Positions 9,518 through 11,298 of a DNA stretch of 11,298 bases are shown in pieces. Position 1 is the stretch's first letter. Each line of letters opens with the position of its first letter. The notes under the pieces were generated by a model. That model was given only the letters and a program-made list of their open reading frames with translations, searched no databases and had not been told where the DNA came from. Made by a program: the position numbers and the translations under genes. The stretch is from Candidatus Stahliibacteriota bacterium (lineage in GTDB: Bacteria; Hydrothermota; Tepidihabitantia; B3-TA06), in assembly GCA_030592225.1 (NCBI GenBank), contig JAUVJT010000053.1, forward strand, positions 1 to 11,298, written 5' to 3'.

Positions 9518-11298
9518 TTAATTGACGATAACCACCTTGCGTATCGCTGAGTAGTCCGGGGTGAGGAGTTTGACGAAATATACCCCGTGAGGAGCGTTCC
9601 ACGTTGCGGTGTAAGAACCGGATTCCATCTGACCCGATGCCAGCGCCGCCACCCCTCGTCCGGTGACATCATACACGTTAAGGCTCACCTGGGTGGAGCG
9701 GGGAAGTGCGAAGTACACCCGGTTCCCTGCAGCCTCCAGCGCAAAACCCTGGATATTGAGTTCTGCTATTCCGGATTCGTCAACCGTGGTAACCGCCTTG
9801 ACCATATCCTCACCGGCAGGATCGGCGGTCGTAACCGAGGTTACGTCAACGTCAAAGCTGGCTCCCCATGCCAGGGTAGCGGCAGGGGTAACCTCGACCC
9901 TGACGTCCCGGTAAGCACCCACGTCGAGCGAATCGGTGCTCCACCCCATGCCGGTAAAGTGAGACGTTCGGTCCGTACCTGCAGTCAGCGCGTCGTAATA
10001 GGTTACAGTCCAGTCGGCGTTGCCTGCGGTTCCGGTAACCATTAAAACATCAGGATCTCCCGAATCATTCTGGATGCGGAGATGGTAGATGGAGGTCTGG
10101 CCCGCAGGCCGGGTCTGGGATGCGGTTTGATCCTGACCGGTCAAGTTGTAGATATCGTCGCCCAGCCACACCGACTCGGTTGAAATCTTGATTTGACCGT
10201 CAGCCTGACAGACATCCCCGCCCACAGTGGTCGCGGCCTTGACCGCGTCGAGCAGATCCTCGCTGTAGCCTGCAGTGGAGGATTTCACCACAACGTCCAG
10301 CACTTCTGCTTCCTGGGCATCGGCATCAGGGGTAACCTCGAGGCGAATCCGCACCGAATCGCCGGGGTCGATAAAGTCAGTTGACCAGCCTGTGCCGGTA
10401 ACCTCGGCGGTAATGTCGGTGCCGCCGGTATAGGCATCGTAGTAGGCTATGGTCCAGTCTGCGTTTGCGGTGGAGGTATCGGCAGGCCCGGTAACCATGT
10501 AGGTTTCGGGAATGGCCCCGTCGGCCTCAATCTTGACGTGGTATATCGCGGCGTTACCGGGCTGAACGGTTTGCTCTACTGTCTGGGTATCGGTGGGATC
10601 TTCCTCATAGACGTCGTCGCCTTCATAGGTGGAGTCGGCGGAGTTCTTGATAAGGTTGTCGGGCTGGACATCGGAGCTGATATAGAAGAAGGCGGTCATG
10701 GACATGGAGGAAACCGAGATGGTGTTAACCCCGCAGCCGGTGTTGGCATTGGAGTTATCTCTCGAATCGGGGTTGGTTCCGGTGGAGTCAAACGCGGTGT
10801 TGTTGGTGCTTCCCTGATAAGGGTCTCCCCCGTCCCCGCGATTGTCCCCAAGATAAATGTGATTAAGCCCGTCAGCGTCTTCAATATCTACGCCGTATGT
10901 GGTGTACTGCTGGATGTCGTTGTTATTCCTGCGGTTATGAATGAGCGTGGTGTCGAGATGATAGATGAGCAGTCCTGAGTTTGCCAGGGTCGTGTCGAAA
11001 CCTATCTTCTGCCGGTTCTCCACCAGAAAGAACTCTGCCGAGGAGGAGCCTTCGGTCCACACCCGGTAGGCCACCGCGCTGTCTTCGACGGCGTAGACGT
11101 CACGGACACCGTTATGATCGATGTTGCGGAACGCCAGCCAGCCTAAATCGCTCTTGCACCACGCATCGAGGTGTGCCGGCTTCCACGGGCTGGCCCCATT
11201 GCCGCCCCATGCACCCGAAGCCATCAGCGTCCAGTTGCCCAGGCCGTTGCCTTCCCCGGTGGTAGAGTAAAGGTCGGGCAAGCCAAAGGAATGCCCCC
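9518..11298 (-). CDS. M6-family secreted metalloprotease with duplicated beta domain and T9SS-like sorting domain (N-terminus outside window)
   Basis: Predicted exported zinc peptidase of the immune-inhibitor-A-like M6 family. The gene runs off the right edge; about 593 codons are visible. The first residues read GHSFGLPDLYSTTG, i.e. the end of the HExGHxxGLPDLYD zinc site; the leading HE lies outside the window. WTLMASGAWGG follows, the family's Met-turn-like block. The peptidase part ends near 10680. Two related domains of about 145 residues follow (10223-10663 and 9782-10213), then a C-terminal sorting domain (about 9518-9780) with VSLNVYDVTGRGVAALASG, PHGVYFVKLL and a basic end, as in type IX secretion substrates. 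Part of the gene is convergent with the SDR gene; the two terminal stop codons are 2 bp apart. An apparent TTG start at 11281 is only an internal leucine codon. Confidence 0.88.
   Translation of the reverse strand, partial: GHSFGLPDLYSTTGEGNGLGNWTLMASGAWGGNGASPWKPAHLDAWCKSDLGWLAFRNIDHNGVRDVYAVEDSAVAYRVWTEGSSSAEFFLVENRQKIGFDTTLANSGLLIYHLDTTLIHNRRNNNDIQQYTTYGVDIEDADGLNHIYLGDNRGDGGDPYQGSTNNTAFDSTGTNPDSRDNSNANTGCGVNTISVSSMSMTAFFYISSDVQPDNLIKNSADSTYEGDDVYEEDPTDTQTVEQTVQPGNAAIYHVKIEADGAIPETYMVTGPADTSTANADWTIAYYDAYTGGTDITAEVTGTGWSTDFIDPGDSVRIRLEVTPDADAQEAEVLDVVVKSSTAGYSEDLLDAVKAATTVGGDVCQADGQIKISTESVWLGDDIYNLTGQDQTASQTRPAGQTSIYHLRIQNDSGDPDVLMVTGTAGNADWTVTYYDALTAGTDRTSHFTGMGWSTDSLDVGAYRDVRVEVTPAATLAWGASFDVDVTSVTTADPAGEDMVKAVTTVDESGIAELNIQGFALEAAGNRVYFALPRSTQVSLNVYDVTGRGVAALASGQMESGSYTATWNAPHGVYFVKLLTPDYSAIRKVVIVN
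9782..10663 (-). repeat. Tandem duplicated extracellular beta-rich domain in the M6 protease
   Basis: The two units share an ordered set of motifs: GDD(V/I)Y near the start, IYH(V/L)(K/R)I, MVTG, ADWT(I/V)(A/T)YYDA, TGxGWSTD, (R/V)(L/V)EVTP, then DAVKAATTV or DMVKAVTTV at the end. Unit 1 is 10223-10663 and unit 2 is 9782-10213. Divergence is substantial, so this is an old duplication. Similar units are, from memory, common in secreted proteins of uncultured bacteria. Confidence 0.8.

Noticed and set aside
11279..11281. TTG as the true start of the M6 protease
   Set aside because: The frame stays open to the window edge and the residues just before it (GHSFG) are the conserved zinc-site end, so TTG is an internal leucine.

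Overview
The window is a bacterial chromosome segment of mid-range GC. It carries the conserved tuf / secE-nusG / rplKAJL-rpoB block next to accessory secreted-protein genes. Two proteins end in a C-terminal domain of the type-IX-secretion/FlgD-like sorting kind (an '(A/H)GVYF' turn followed by a short basic end). One of them has the 'DGGYIIVG...WLLKT...GDT' repeat and the other an M6 protease module. From memory, this combination is common in uncultured FCB-related lineages such as candidate phylum WOR-3 or Cloacimonadota. That placement is inference; phylogeny of the ribosomal proteins would be needed to settle it.

Layout. Positions 1-5106 (minus strand, read right to left) hold tandem promoters, tRNA-Thr(GGT), tuf, rpmG, tRNA-Trp(CCA), secE, nusG, rplK, rplA, rplJ, rplL and the first 168 codons of rpoB. 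Genes overlap or nearly touch at almost every junction, and most have clear Shine-Dalgarno sequences inside the preceding gene, so the block looks like one translationally coupled operon with two embedded tRNAs. Positions 5103-6800 (minus) hold a secreted seven-repeat, probably beta-propeller, protein with its own promoter. Positions 6858-8123 (minus) hold an NfeD-type membrane ClpP-class protease. Positions 8124-8597 hold no confident gene. They contain divergent promoters, two perfect 12-bp palindromes, a perfect 8-bp-stem hairpin and a short ORF or gene remnant. Positions 8598-9515 (plus) hold an SDR-family dehydrogenase interrupted by an in-frame TAA after codon 258. Its normal C-terminal tail is still readable for 46 more codons. 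Positions 9518-11298 (minus) hold the C-terminal part of an M6-family secreted metalloprotease with a duplicated beta-rich domain and a sorting domain.

How it works together. The left half supplies translation (EF-Tu, L33, L11, L1, L10, L7/L12, two tRNAs), transcription (NusG, RpoB) and protein export (SecE). The right half has single genes with their own promoters and cell-envelope or secreted roles, apart from the SDR enzyme. I see no CRISPR, IS element, phage or clearly new multi-gene system. The items most worth a second look are the in-frame stop in the SDR gene, the consensus promoter that fires into a roughly 250-nt leader, and the tandem promoters sharing an 11-mer ahead of the tuf operon.
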